The notes: generated from the sequence alone by a model not told the origin. A stretch of 64,000 nucleotides of DNA from Orientallactaga sibirica (GCA_036365145.1 JAEOAD010000012.1:44337001-44401000); one strand, 5' to 3'. Positions 35,338 to 47,849 are shown, counted from the stretch's first letter. Numbers and translations are program-made.

Positions 35338-35543
35338 AAAAAGGAAGGAAGGAAGGAAGGAAGGGAGGAGGGGAAGGAAGGAGGGGAGGAAGGAAGGAAG
35401 GAAAGGAGGGAGAGAGAAAGGGAGGGAGGGAGGGAGGAAGGAAGGAGGAAGGAGGGAAGGAGGGAAGGAGGGAAGGAGGGAAGGAGGGAAGGAGGGAAGG
35501 AGGGAAGGAGGGAAGGAAGGAAGGAAGGGAAGAAAGAAAGAAA
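35338..35543. repeat. GGAA/GGGA-rich microsatellite
   Basis: A (GGAA)n start passes into a GGAGGGAA 8-bp repeat and back to GGAA, then GAAA. All-purine on the plus strand over about 200 bp. It gives long Lys/Glu/Gly-rich and Pro/Ser/Leu-rich frames on opposite strands that are not genes. Confidence 0.98.
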
Positions 35544-36854
35544 CAGAAAAACTGTAAGCTCATCAGAAATTTTTGGACTACTTAGAAAAATATTTTCTTC
35601 TGTAAAAATAAATCAAAATAAGAGAGTTGTTGAAGAACAAAAATGTATTAGTAACTGACTAGCAATTTTATTCAAGCAAAAACATGGTTCTCCCTATTTT
35701 GTTGCTCTTCATCTTTAACATGAGGCTACCAGTGGCTCTACAGAAGAGAAAATGTTTAATAGCTATGAAGAGCCCTCTGATAGAACTGGTTTCTGTGTTA
35801 CCATCAGTTTTATTTCCATGGTTTTCAACAGCATTCAGTTACCTTTATACCATTAGCTTTTAAGAAGGTAGAAAAATGGTCTAAATGTGGGGAAAAAATA
35901 TGGGTTTTGTGATTAATTAGCCATCACTCAACAACATTTCAGTGTGGCTAATTGTCTAAAAAAGGAAAACAAAGTAACAAAACTATGTAAAATTTATAAA
36001 CCAAAGCTCTGGAGACTCTCTGACATAGCAGGAGAGAGCTGTGTTAACCAGACTTCTGCAAATGGAAAAGAGTGGCATTCAATGACTGGGCAAAAAAAAA
36101 ACAAAAAAAAAACTTAAAGATAGTAATTTTTCTTTGCTTTGAAGGATGGAAGGAAAGATGTATAAAACAACAGATTTTAATTAAATGGACAGAGAAGTTA
36201 AGGGGAAAAATAACACCTTTGTAAAACAGTTGTTTCTAGAGGAAATATATGCTTGGCTCTCTCATAATGACCCAGATTGTGAGATGTATGTGTGTCCTAC
36301 ATGAACATTTCCCACAGTTCCAGTTGTTCTGGACAAAAGCTGATTTACAGATGATCTGCCTTATCCATTGACTTGGATTTCCCCATCAGCCTTTCACCCC
36401 AGTGTGGCAATATTGATTCCAACTCCTCAAGAACAGACTGACAATATGTCAGGGTCAAGTGCATAAAAAGCTCAGTAACAGATTTTCCCTCCATTTGCAA
36501 AAAGAGTCCAGGCTCACCACAGTGTTGATGACAGATTGACTCCCTAAGCCCCAGGATGGGTGGGGGAGCAAATAATATTTTGTGGAATGCTAGTAATATT
36601 GATAAATGCCTGTCCTTCTTCATGGAAGATTATTCCTAAAGGACCATCTACAGACTCTAAGTATCTTACTTGAAGGCAGAATATCATAAGAAATGAAAAT
36701 ACTTAAGATTAAAATTATTTAAAGCAATTTTTAGGTTACTGGTTTACCAGCCTTTATAAATCCCAAGCTCCTATCATTATGGAATATATAGAACTGCATA
36801 CTGAAAAGTACCTTATGGTGTTATTCTCTTTAGAATAATCTTGTCAGGTATGAA
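35544..36854. other. Unassigned sequence
   Basis: About 1.3 kb. The 92-codon minus-strand frame at 36345-36623 has no known domain. A-run at 36091-36112. Confidence 0.5.
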
Positions 36855-37050
36855 AAAATGTTTATGGTTAGAGGTGCTTGCTTGAAAAGGCTGACAGTCT
36901 GGGTTTGATTCCTTAATACCCATGTAAAGGCAGATGCACATATAAAGTGACACATATATCTAGAGTTCCTTTGCAGTGGTAGCAGGCCCTGGTTTCTCTG
37001 TCTCTCTCCTTGAAAACAGATAAATAAATATAAGTGTGAAAACAAAATAA
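36855..37050 (+). mobile_element. tRNA-type SINE, plus strand, head eroded
   Basis: TTAGAGGTGCTTGCTTGAAA, TGGGTTTGATTCCTTAATAC, AGATGCACATATAAAGTGAC and a short CT tract with ATAAATAAATA tail. The first part of the tRNA-like head is missing. Confidence 0.85.
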
Positions 37051-37429
37051 AATAAACTTGTGAGATTGATACACAATCTAACAAGTGACAATTCTCTGGC
37101 GGTATTTATATCATTAATTTACCTAATAAACCATTTGCACACATTTACTCCTTTGTGCAGTCAAGATTAAGATAGAGCTGAGATTCTGTTGAAAGAAAAC
37201 TATGACCAAAAATTGTGACAGTGTTTCCCTTCTCAATTATCCTAATCTAAGGACTCGCTCACAAAAAAACCCAGAGGTTTGCTTCCATAATCTCTAAACA
37301 TATGATCACCTGTGTAGAACTCAAATTATGAAGACATTATATATAATTTTGCATGAATTAAAATATGACTTATAAAGATAAAGTTAGTTTAGCTTGATTA
37401 AACTCCAAGGAACTAGTAAACATTAAGAA
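37051..37429. other. Unassigned sequence
   Basis: Nothing recognised. Confidence 0.5.
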
Positions 37430-37609
37430 TGATAATTAGCCGGGCGTGGTGGTGCATGCCTTTAATCTCAGCACTTGGGAGGCAGAGGTAGGAGGATTGC
37501 CATGAGTTCAAGGCCAGCCTGAGACTACAGAGTGAATTCCAGGTCAGCTTGGACCAGAGTGAAACCCTACCTCGAACCCCCCCCCCAAAAAAAAAAAGAC
37601 TGACAATTA
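37430..37609 (+). mobile_element. B1-type SINE, plus strand
   Basis: The element 37439-37600, CCGGGCGTGGTGGTGCATGC to CCTACCTCGAA, then a C9 run before the A tail. Flanks TGATAATTA (37430-37438) and TGACAATTA (37601-37609). Confidence 0.95.
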
Positions 37610-38561
37610 AATCATAGAGAATGTTAGCACAATGTTAGCAGAATACAGCCTCAAAATGAGATTGCAAGAGCAGGAAGGGCTCATGTACCCTCCACTTTTA
37701 AACCAGATTTTGTCTTTTAGTGTTTCTTGGAAATAGCCTGTCAGGATTATGTGACAAAAATTCCCCCATGGATCACCTCATTCTTATTTGGGATAGCACC
37801 ACTTTATAGATTGTCGCCAGCACTGACTGAATGAGGACATACCAGAGTGACCTACAAGTTCTAGCTTTGGTTTCACTTTTCTACCCTAGCCTTTCTGCCT
37901 GGGCTGTCAGGAGGAACCCCAGACATAGAGAAGACAAATGTAAGACAAAGCCAGTTAGTTAAATATATCTTCTTGAGTATTTTAATTTCCTCCAAAACCT
38001 GAAATTCAAAAATGGATTAAATATTATGACTTGTCTGATCTATATATCTATAGTATCCTTGTAGAAATGTTTTGCAACCATGAAATTTTGTTTGCCCCCA
38101 ATTTTTATACCAAACCTCAGCAACTCTGTTTTTGGCAGTCAACAGATTTGGTTATATTTAAAGTGGAAAACACTTTATACATATGACAGCACCACATATC
38201 TTAAGTCTGCTAAGTCTTGTCCTTGACAAGATTTCACTTCTTTAATCCCAAACGAGACAGAGTCCTTTCTCCATTGTGCCATTCTAAACAGATGGATTCA
38301 TACTATTTTTGTTATATAGTTGGATGATAGTTCAGTGAGCTGATTTAATTTTTTTTCTTTAAAATGTTACAGCAGAAAAGTTCTTATTAGTCTTAACTAC
38401 CAAATATGTATTCCAAGTAAGAATTGTTTAAGGAAATGTATCAAGGAAATATTGTGCAAAAGTGTGGAGAGAATATGACTTAGAAGACAGAAATTGTTTT
38501 TCTTTGAGTTACATACTTCACCCACTCCTTCAGCAGCTATATTGTCCATTCATATATTTAT
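37610..38561. other. Unassigned sequence
   Basis: No repeat or gene recognised. Confidence 0.5.
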
Positions 38562-38780
38562 TATTTTTTAATTGTTTTATTTACTTATTTTAAAGCAGAG
38601 AGAGATAGAGGAGAGACATACAGAGAGGATGGGCATACAAGGGCCTCCAGCCACTGCAATCTAACTCCAGATGCATGCACCTCTTTGTGCATCTGGCTTT
38701 ATGGGGCACTGAGGAATTGAATCCAGGTCATCAGGCTTTGCAGGCAAGTGCCTTACCCACTGAGTCATTTCTCCAGTCCC
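38562..38780 (-). mobile_element. tRNA-type SINE, minus strand
   Basis: T-rich tail with TTTACTTATTTTAAAGC, GA tract, GGGCCTCCAGCCACTGCAAT, GGAATTGAATCCAGGTCATC and CACTGAGTCATTTCTCCAGT. Confidence 0.93.
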
Positions 38781-40455
38781 TTCAATCGCTTTTTTAAGAT
38801 GGTACTAATGTAAATTTGAATCCTTGACTATATCCATTTGGGGGGCAGAATTGATAGATTCAATGTCCATCATCCCTCTCTTCTTTCTTCCCATCTCTGA
38901 ACTCTGCTTTTATCTTTTTGAATCTTTCTTATTTATCCTTTCTTACATTTTAACACTCATTCATACTTCCTCTACAGTTAATTTTGAGGACATGTGCTAC
39001 TTCTCCTTCTGATACAATTACTGCTTCTCCCCATTTGTGGTTGTTGAACAGTTTATTGATATGCTGATCAAATTTGAGTGTGGTATAAAATATAATTTTC
39101 ATAATGAATAAATACACTATGACAATGGAAGCTCTATGAGAATAAAGAGCTTATTTTCTTATTGTTATATTCCTTGTGATTCAAAAGTTCTTGGAATATA
39201 GTAGTAAAAGTAAGACTATATAGGGTGTTTAATATCAGAAAATTGGAATATGGAATATTATCATTTTATGAATGTAAAGAGGGTAACCACAATTGGATAT
39301 TTGTCTGATGGGTAAGAGATAGAAAGATTTAATTTTGTGATTGCTTCAGATTGCCACCAAAGGAAAAGGAAAATATAAGCAATATAGAAAAATGTAGAAT
39401 ATGGTGTCCTAGGATTGTGTGTTTGAGAATTAAGTAATATCCAAGCATTGGAGACCATAAGTCTACGTAGAATAATGAGAAAATATTTCACAAAGGAATA
39501 TGTGAGTTGAATCTTGATAAATTTGTAGGGAGTCCCTGAGTGTAGCAGGAAGAGGAGATCAGAAGGAGGGCCCTAACAAGGGAGTAATGGGAAGTTGAAT
39601 AGGATTCTTGCTGGTGCTCCAGAATTAATGAGGGATGCTTTCATTCTGCACTATCATAGTTCACTGATAACCAGTGGACCAGACGGAAGCTACCTTATTG
39701 CTGTTTCAGAAGTTTTCCAATTATATAGGGAATTGGGTTGAGGTGACTAAAGTGGTGGAAGTCACTGTGGATTTAGATGGGTCAAATAGTATCCCTGTCC
39801 TTTCACGGTCAAAGAATGTGAGACATTCCCAGAGATAGAAGAGGTGTTGGGAAAGGTATCCATTAGTCTCTCACAAACTGACAAAAGAGAGAAAGATACC
39901 CACAGAGAGGGTTGTAAATCAATTAAGCTAATGAACTGAATTAAATAAATAGAGTAATTAATTTTAAAAAGCCCTACTCCATCCCCTTACTCTTCCTTCC
40001 CTCTTGTTCTCAAACAGGAAGGATTCAGAATCTCAATAATGAAGAAGGGAGGATGGTGAAAGAGCTGAATACCACATTTTCCCAAGCACACGTCTTAATT
40101 TGCATTGGGTTTGTGGCCAGTTTGAAATAGAATATGATTGAGATGATTAAATTTTAAGGGCCAATAATGAATTTATGTAATGTGCCCAGCTGGGATTTTA
40201 AAAAAGTGCAATTCAGCTTATTTTGTTTCAGTGCTATCGTTGGAATAAATATAAAACTCTCATGTTCATACTTTCAACTACATGAGACAAGTTTAAAAAA
40301 TAGAGAAAAAATCCATACATAAATTAAAAGTAATATAAAAACATGGCTTATTCGATGGACAATCAATAGTTTGGAATGATTAGAAATCCAAGGATATGCT
40401 GGGCATTGCTGAGAGGTGCAGCAAAAGAATTGGACATAATATTTATTTTTGAAAT
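38781..40455. other. Unassigned sequence
   Basis: About 1.7 kb with no recognised repeat and no domain in the short frames (38824-39012; 39261-39491 minus). Confidence 0.5.
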
Positions 40456-40557
40456 TTCCATTGTATTTTTTTTTTGAGGCAAGCCCAACAGACTGGCTTT
40501 TTAATGCAAGAGAGCAAGAGTGAAAATGAGAAATAGATGATAGATAGATAGATAGAT

Positions 40558-40639
<82 letters not shown>

Positions 40640-40658
40640 GATAGATGGATAGATAGAT

Positions 40659-40704
<46 letters not shown>

Positions 40705-40897
40705 CAGATAGATAGACAGATAATAGATAGAATTGGCACTCCAGAGCCTCCAGCCACTGTAATTGAACTCCAGATGTGTGTGCCACCTAGTGCACACGTG
40801 TGACCTTGTGCACTCGCATCACCTTGTGCATCTGGCTCACACGGAAGTTGGAGGGTGGAATGTGAAGAAGCAAGAGCCTTCTCCAGCCCTTCCATTG
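40456..40897 (-). mobile_element. tRNA-type SINE, long form, minus strand, with expanded GATA tract
   Basis: The element 40464-40889 is flanked by TTCCATTG (40456-40463 and 40890-40897). The usual GA tract is replaced by GATA repeats (40536-40728). To the right, CCTCCAGCCACTGTAATTGA and the extra long-form module (about 40788-40826, two GTGCA-containing CCTTGTGCA blocks) lead to CCTTCTCCAGCCC. Confidence 0.92.
40536..40728. repeat. (GATA)n microsatellite inside a SINE
   Basis: About 45 GATA units with GATGATA interruptions. Overlapping 98-189 codon Tyr-Leu-Ser-Ile frames on the minus strand (40274-41012) are artefacts of it. Confidence 0.98.
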
Positions 40898-41689
40898 AAT
40901 TTTGTGGGGACAATCTCCTGAAAGATGATAACCATGAAAGGAATATCATCATATTTTCATTGTAAAGTATTAAATGTCTGATAAATTCATTTCCATTATT
41001 CAATGACTGCAACCTAAACTAAACTTTAGAAAAAAATATTTTTAGAAATACATTCATAACTCAGTAGTGTAATGAAAAGGTGGAGCAGCTTACCTGCCAA
41101 ATTTGTACAAAACCATGCATATTCAATGGAATAAAGTTATCTCCTAACTCATGAATTAATATATTCCAGTATTATAAAATAAATATGGAAGGGATTGAGT
41201 AGAATGCCAAATATCTCAAAAAACAAGATCAGAAGAAAAGTGAAAACAATTCTATTTTACTTTTGGAAAGACTGGATAAAATTGGTTTCAACATAAAAGA
41301 ATACATAATATAATGGAGTGAATGTTCTGAAGAAAATGAAATGAAAAATCAAACAAAAGAGGTAGAAATCATATACATGAATATAGGATGCTTTATAATT
41401 TCTAATAGTACTATTATCAATTGCTTTCAGGGGTCAGATGATGCTGGGAGAGTAAATATACTAGGTACTTGTCTTGATATAACCCAACTTTTGAACACAC
41501 AACTTCCAATAAATATATACATTAAATAAACATATATAGTATGTGTGCCATGTGTAGGAATTGAATTCCATATTGCATCTATATCCTAAGTGTAAGATAA
41601 GGAATGTGACTTTTCACATTTTTTATTATGGTTAAAATCTGTGTATACCATAGTCTGTCTATTAATCTATAATCCTAATGCTAATAAAA
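40898..41689. other. Unassigned sequence
   Basis: No element recognised. A 62-codon frame at 41341-41529 has no domain. Confidence 0.5.
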
Positions 41690-41790
41690 GATATACCTTC
41701 AGACCTACACTACCCATGGGGGGAGGACAGGGTACCATCATGGCTGTATATATATACTATATACATAACTAATAAAATATATTTAAAAAT
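41690..41790 (+). mobile_element. Truncated L1 3' end (type A terminus)
   Basis: CATGGGGGGAGGACAGGG, ATATACTATATACATAACTA then ATAAAATAT, matching 16870-16938. Left boundary approximate. Confidence 0.78.
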
Positions 41791-41966
41791 TCAAATAGCT
41801 TTTTTTTTTTTTTTTTGTTTCCGACGTAGGTTTCACTATAGCTCAGGCTGATCTGGAATTCACTGTGTAGCTTCAGGGTGGCCTTGAACACTCCGTGATC
41901 CTCCCACCTCTGCCTCCCAAGTGCTGATATAAATGGCATGAGCCAGCTCGCCTGGCTTCAATAGCT
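41791..41966 (-). mobile_element. B1-type SINE, minus strand
   Basis: The element 41801-41957: poly(T), GGTTTCACTATAGCTCAGGC, GGAATTCACTGTGTAGCTTC and GCCAGCTCGCCTGGC. Flanks TCAAATAGCT (41791-41800) and TCAATAGCT (41958-41966). It landed just past the poly(A) end of the L1 fragment. Confidence 0.94.
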
Positions 41967-42807
41967 ATTCTTAAATGAGATTCAGACAGTTGGGGTCCTA
42001 GAAAAAAAGTCAGTATAGAGGAAAATTTAAGAAAATAGAAAATGGGAATTAGCTGAATAAAAGACGAGCAAATGATAAAGTTAACAATCAGAAGCAGAGT
42101 AAATGTCTATCCTCTTTCATCTATCTGCCTTCTACCAACCTAGAGATTATGAAGTCTATCAGACAGCAAACAGAAATGACTGACCTGAGACCAGGAGAAA
42201 ATGAAAGCATGATTCACATTTAATAATACTATTCAAAAAGGTACTCATTATCACTGAGTAATTCAAAATTGTTATAAATGACCCTGAGAAAAGTAAAAGA
42301 TAAGGCATGGGACTGTGTCACCACTATAAGATCAATAATTTAAAACAAATGCATTAATTATAAGGAATTCAACAATGTCAATGTTGGTAACATATTATTA
42401 CCATTTATCAAGATAGTGAAGAAATTATCTGCTCACTGTAGTGCCTCAGGTGTCTCCAAAATCTTGAATTGTCTAACCATCTTAAAATCTAATTCCGTTC
42501 ATATAACCTAAAAGTGCCTGGTACTTGACATGTATACATTGTCAGAAAGTAGTCTTACCATTATATATCAGAATTATAGAGAGCATTACAAATTTTTTCT
42601 CAATATATAAGTGATGACAAATATATTCATTGAATTAATGTCAGTTATGTATTCTCCTCACCTGTTTTATCAAAATAAAATAAAAGGTAAATTTCTGTCA
42701 GTGTCAGAAAAAAAAAAAAGGAGCAGTTTAAGTTTCATTGGGTGGTCTCAGGAATACTTCCAGACAGTAAGTATAGAAGAAATTCACCCATTATAAACGG
42801 GAAATAG
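41967..42807. other. Unassigned sequence
   Basis: AT-rich, nothing recognised. An A12 run lies at 42708-42719. Confidence 0.5.
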
Positions 42808-43000
42808 AGGGCTCTGGGTATGGCTCAGCACATAAAATGCTTGCCACTTAAGCACAAGAACCTGGGCTTGGATCTCTATTACACACGTGTCAGGTGGGTT
42901 TGGAAGCTCATCTGTAATCCCAACACTTTAGAGGAAGATACAGAAGATCTCCAGAGCAAGCTGAATAGCGAGATTAGTCAAATGGGCAAGCCCTGGGTTT
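42808..43000 (+). mobile_element. B4/ID-B1-like composite SINE, old
   Basis: A tRNA-like head (GGCTCTGGGTATGGCTCAGC, AACCTGGGCTTGGATCTC) is followed by a B1-like part (TCATCTGTAATCCCAACACT, AGATCTCCAGAGCAAGCTGA). This composite layout is known for rodent B4/ID-B1 elements. No other clear copy in the window. Confidence 0.65.
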
Positions 43001-43318
43001 ACTTTTTTTGTTGTTGATATACTATATGATGCCTTTGTTTTAAGCTGATTATGTATAAAGTAATTCATAGACATATTGCTGACATAAATGCAAATTTTGT
43101 TATCACAATTTATGTCATAATATAACTGTATAGTCTTCGTTAACATATTTTAATGTGGGAAATTATTTTGAAACCACCTAAAATAAAATGTAGAGAAGTA
43201 AAATGTTTAAATTTTAGTTGAGAGAGAGAGATAAAGAGGGAGGACTGTTTTCATCTACAAGCTCACTTATAATAAGAAGAATTCAGGATATTTCTCTGGA
43301 TTAAAGGCACACACCTTT

Positions 43319-43460
43319 AGCCAGGTGTGCTGGTGCATGCCTTTAATCCCAGTACTCAGGAGGAAGAGGTAGGAGGATTGCCATGTGTTTGAGGTCAGCC
43401 TGAGACTAAATAGTTAATTCTAGGTTGCGCTGGGCTAGAGTGAGACCTTACCTCAAAAAA

Positions 43461-43503
<43 letters not shown>
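43319..43503 (+). mobile_element. B1-type SINE, plus strand, with (AAAT)n tail
   Basis: GCCAGGTGTGCTGGTGCATG to GAGTGAGACCTTACCTC, then twelve AAAT units (43456-43503). The 20 bp before it (GGATTAAAGGCACACACC) looks like the right end of a minus-strand B1, so a short head-to-head arrangement is present. Confidence 0.92.
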
Positions 43504-43660
43504 AAAGAAATAAAATAATAAAAGTACTTATCATGATCAGGATGATCATGAAAGCAACATTCAATGTGCAATAATAAAGTAAACTTCTATTTTCTTGTTC
43601 CATATTTATGTATTCCAATGGACACCAGACCCTGAAGTCATTTGAACTTGAACCGCTTTT

Positions 43661-43871
43661 AAAAGCCAGAATTTTGGCCGTGGTGGCGCACGCCTTTAAT
43701 CCCAGCACTCGGGAGGCAGAGGTAGGAGGATCGCCATCAGTTCGAGGCCACCATGAGACTACATAGTTAATTCCAGGTCAGCCTGGGCCCGAGTGAGACC
43801 CCACCTGAGACTACATAGTTAATTCCAAAACCCTACCAAAAAAAAAAAAAAAAAAAAAAAAAAGCCAGAAT
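43661..43871 (+). mobile_element. B1-type SINE, plus strand, with 22-bp internal duplication
   Basis: The element 43673-43859 is flanked by a perfect 12-bp duplication AAAAGCCAGAAT (43661-43672 and 43860-43871). A 22-bp segment starting TGAGACTACATAGTT occurs at 43754-43775 and again at 43806-43827 near the end of the element. Confidence 0.97.
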
Positions 43872-43967
43872 AATGCTTCCAGCCAATATTTTTTATACCT
43901 CTAATCTTTTCACAAAGGGTGTCTACACATTCCTGTTTTTTAAATAATATTTTATGCATCATACTTA

Positions 43968-43999
43968 TGCATTTATTTGAGTGAGAGATAGAAAGAGGC

Positions 44000-44053
<54 letters not shown>

Positions 44054-44213
44054 AGAGAGAGAATGGGTACACCTGGGCCTCTAGCCATTGCACGCAAACT
44101 CCGGACACATGCACCTCCTTGTGCATCTGGCTTTAGGTGGGTACTGGGGAACTGGTCTTGGGTCCTTTAGCTTTGCAGGCAAGCTCCTTAACCACTAAGC
44201 CATCTCACCAGCC
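43968..44213 (-). mobile_element. tRNA-type SINE, minus strand, with (TG)n
   Basis: CATTTATTTGAGTGAGAGAT, then (TG)n at 44002-44049 and a GA tract, then CCTCTAGCCATTGCACGCA and CACTAAGCCATCTCACCAGC. The microsatellite has grown in the same tract as the CT and GATA arrays of the other SINEs. Confidence 0.94.
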
Positions 44214-44349
44214 CTAGAAGCCTGTTTATAACTTTATTGAGACTTGAAAAAAACAAGTCAAACTGTAAAATTTTAACATAATGGCTTTCCAAAAAATAAT
44301 AAGACAGGCTTAGGAAGTTCAGTTGTTACCATGATTTAGTTGTTTCATG

Positions 44350-44672
44350 TTTCAGTTAATTTCCCATTGCTAGATCAAAGTACCCAAAAGCAGCTGATGA
44401 GAGGAAAATTTTTACTTTGGTTCACACTCTCTAGGGGAAGCTGCCTGATGGCAGGGGAAGTAAGGCATGATGGGAGGCTGGACATCATTTCCTTTCCATG
44501 GCAGCAGAAGAGTGAACCCAGTTCTGGCAAGGGAGCTGGCTGTACCACCCTGATCCCATCCCCAGGAACAAACCTCCCCTAACAATCTTCCCACCTGCCA
44601 AAGTATCACCAGCTCAGAACCAAACATTTAGAACATCTGACTTTATGGAGCACTTCTGATTCAAACCACCAC
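44350..44672 (-). mobile_element. MaLR-like LTR, minus strand (tentative)
   Basis: Collinear with 17495-17802: CATTGCTAGATCAAAGTACC, CTGATGGCAGGGGAAGTAAG, CTGGCAAGGGAGCTGGCTGT and TTCTGATTCAAACCACCAC. Short frames on both strands within it are not genes. Confidence 0.55.
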
Positions 44673-45515
44673 TTCTGGTTTCAGACCCTCTTTGGCCATT
44701 GAATAATTCTCAGTCATTGATAAAACTGTCTGAACCTCACATTCCTCATTTGTAGCTAAAAAGTTAGAGGACACTTACTACTTCAAAGGGTAGGGTGAAT
44801 ATCGATATACTAACGTAAGTAAAACCTTCAGGAGAGTATGATGTACATAATTATTACAAGGTATGCTGGTTTCTTACTGTCATTATTAGTATTTATCATA
44901 TAACTATGCTTACCACTACACGGGGTATTATTTATTCAGTTATTAACAATACAGCTCCTCATTCTTGGATGATCAGTAAAGGTTGATCTAGAAATCACTG
45001 ACTTTTTGAGTTAATGAATTCTATGAAGAAGAATTAAAGAAATTATCATGAGCACCTTAGCAGAGGTAAAATAACCCTATACCCAGCTGTTTGTTAAAAA
45101 TCCAAGCAATAGTTGCTAAAGCAAGAAAGATGACTGTTTTTTTTTTTTATTCCTGCTACTAAAGCCTGGAGGCCATGAAGACTCTTCTAATAGTCTTTTT
45201 TTCTGACATGACATATTTGGTGATAAACTTTTATCCTCTATTATGTATCCTTATGACTCAGGGCAGCTGCCGATGTATGAGCTACAAGTCTATGCCTTAG
45301 GCAGCAGAAAAAGGAAGTGGAACAAGACCAAAATAACCCCTTGCTTTTATCGGAGTCATATTTCTATGAGTTTCTATGAAATAAGAGCATCTTCTTGTTC
45401 TTTTTTTCATGAACTGTGGAACACAAATAGTTACCCATGGCATAGAAATCCTGTGTAGTCAGATCTTGTTAACTTGGAGGACAGTAATCCACCCCAGGTG
45501 TTTAAACTGTACCTT
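44673..45515. other. Unassigned sequence
   Basis: Nothing recognised; the 71-codon frame at 45243-45458 has no domain. Confidence 0.5.
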
Positions 45516-45810
45516 AGAAAGAGACACAGAAGCTCCCAAGACCCCATCACTAAAGTAGACCTAAAACAAACCCAACATGGCTCAGGAAATTTGTAGAAGA
45601 GGGGGCGGAATGATTGTTAGAGCCACAAGTTGGGACATTATGCCCAGAGACATTGCCTCTTCCCCATAACTGATTGACACCCCTACAATGCATCCCCAAT
45701 GAGGAGAGTCCCTTCCGAGAGGGGAAGACAGGATGGAGGCTAAGGATGGTACCAACATGTGCTGTTTATACACTGACAGTGTACATAACTAATAAAGAAA
45801 AAAGAAAGAG
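45516..45810 (+). mobile_element. Truncated L1 3' end (type A terminus)
   Basis: The element 45524-45802 aligns with 53852-54140 (AGACCTAAAACAAACCCAAC; GGGGCGGAATGATTGTTAGA; CATTGCCTCTTCCCCATAAC) and ends ACATAACTAATAAAG. AGAAAGAG flanks it (45516-45523 and 45803-45810). Confidence 0.88.
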
Positions 45811-45886
45811 GATATATTGTAGGCCTAGAGATGGACTAGAGAGGTCAAAAGTGCAAAATGACATGAAAAATGGTTAGCAACTATAT

Positions 45887-46210
45887 TAGTTACTTTTCTT
45901 GTGCTGTGATCAAATACTTGACCAGAAGCAGTTTGGGAAGGAAAGGGTTTATTCTGTTTACTGTTTCAAGAGGGTCTATTCCATCATGCAGCAAAGGTAT
46001 GGCAGTGGGGCCAAGAGGATAGTCACATTGCATCCATAGCAAGGAACAGAAAGCAAAGCCAATCTATAAAACTTAAGTTCTCTCCCTACTGACCTACTTC
46101 CTCTAGGAATGTTCCACCTCCTAGAGCTTCCAAAACCTTTCCAATTAGTGCTACTATCTGTGGGCCAACTCCCAAACACATGCACCCAAGGGAGATATTT
46201 CACATCCCAA
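45887..46210 (-). mobile_element. MaLR-like LTR, minus strand (tentative)
   Basis: TATTAGTTACTTTTCTTGTG, CTGTGATCAAATACTTGACC, GGAAAGGGTTTATTCTGTTT, CATTGCATCCATAGCAAGGA and a CACATCCCAACCACAACA end. The order matches 13163-13537. A 137-codon minus frame (45976-46389) crosses its boundary and is not a gene. Confidence 0.6.
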
Positions 46211-47849
46211 CCACAACAACAACCAAGCTTCGTCACAGGTAAGATCTGCTGAGAGCTGATGTCAATGCTGGGGAAGTAGCTGCTGTGGCTGCAGGTACTA
46301 TTTTTACTCCAAGGAAGACCAGAATAAAAGTCACAAGTTTTAAAATGAATTAAGTACTTACTATGTACCTTGTACTTACAGTGGCCCACAAAGATGATAT
46401 ATCTTTCTCATATGTAAAGTGGAGACAAAGACTACTCTATGTTGGAAGCAACTCACCTTAAAAAAGCCATCCAAATGTCAGCATCAAGATAAGTTTAGTG
46501 TTGGGACCAAATTCAGGTGGTCTAATCCAAGTCTATAATTATTATTGGCATCTCATCATAAGTATGCATTTCACAATTTTATTTTCAATTAATATTATAC
46601 CTATTTGGTAAGCATTTAGATATTTGAGGAAAGAATAAAAGCAGAATTGTGAAATCTTGTCAAATAGAATAGATGAACATTTAAAAAGAGATCTGTGGAT
46701 TTCTTTAGCTGTTCATTCATTCTGCATGCATGTACTATTACTGAAAAGAGTAGAAATTAGTGAGTCATGAACATTATTTTCCTAACGCATCCATTGTAGT
46801 AATGTAAATACATAAAACAGCATAGACACACCTGGGATTACATGGTCAAACTTCATTACAGAATCATTTTCACAGGAATGCTTATGTGAGATTTTTTATG
46901 ACTAATATTTGAACCAAAACTAATTTTCTCAAGTCGTCTAGCAAAAAGAAAGAGTTTGGCTGTTTGCAGCCAAGGTTAGAGAGGCAAGGCACTTAGGAAA
47001 TTGAAAATCAGTGAAAAATGTAATTAAAGCAACACATTCTAATAAATGAGATGCATTTTTCTCATAATTCACTCTGTTTAACTAACTTTAAGCATTGGGA
47101 AGGTGCTTAGGACAGTCAGTGAGTGCCAAACCTATAGGAACTGATCCAAATTGGTTTGAATTCAGAGTTTCGTGGATGCTTTAGGAATGATGCCATCACA
47201 AAATGATTCAGGTAACTGTATATTTTCAGATTTTCTCCCAGTGTAGGATAATTGCTACATATATTGAAGCATCGTCATGGTATGTGATATTGATGCCAAA
47301 GACCAGGGTAATTTAAGAGCCACTTGTTTCTCAGCAGATTGACCTTGACATGTTGACATAACTAGAGAAGACAACATTAGGACTTCAAAATCAGTTCTAA
47401 AACTCACTGGTCATTCAAAACTAGTTAGGAAATAAAGAAAAAAGATATTCTCATGGTGTGTCATAGGTCTAGTGAACAAAATAGGTGTTTTACATCATTT
47501 TATAGACCATATTTTAGAGAAATCATATACTCTTCCTATGTTCTCTGATAGACAATAAAATTATTGGTGACAATAGATGACTTTTGTTTGCTTTGGGTAT
47601 ATTTTTACTATATGATTAAATCCATGCAGATACAAGATGATGAGCTTAGTTGTTTATGACATGACAATCAAAACTAGAACTAGCACTACAACTCCCCGCA
47701 TGTGACACATTTGCTCAGCAGGAAAGTATGTATTCTCAGAAGGAATGCAAAAACAGAGGAGGAGTACTTCTGTACACACCACTCGGGCTTGTTGTGTGAC
47801 AACTTTTTCCTGGGGAGATGTAAACACACATCTATTCACCCCACGTAGG
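46211..47849. other. Unassigned sequence
   Basis: About 1.6 kb, no SINE, L1 or LTR recognised, no gene. Confidence 0.5.

Noticed and set aside
35270..35658. Lys/Glu/Gly-rich frames of 95-124 codons and a Pro/Ser/Leu-rich opposite frame
   Set aside because: Products of the GGAA/GGGA purine array.
40274..41012. Three overlapping minus-strand frames of 98-189 codons
   Set aside because: They translate the GATA array and flanking SINE; Tyr-Leu-Ser-Ile repetition, no start context or domain.
45976..46389. 137-codon minus-strand frame
   Set aside because: Starts outside and ends inside a MaLR-like repeat; no recognised domain.
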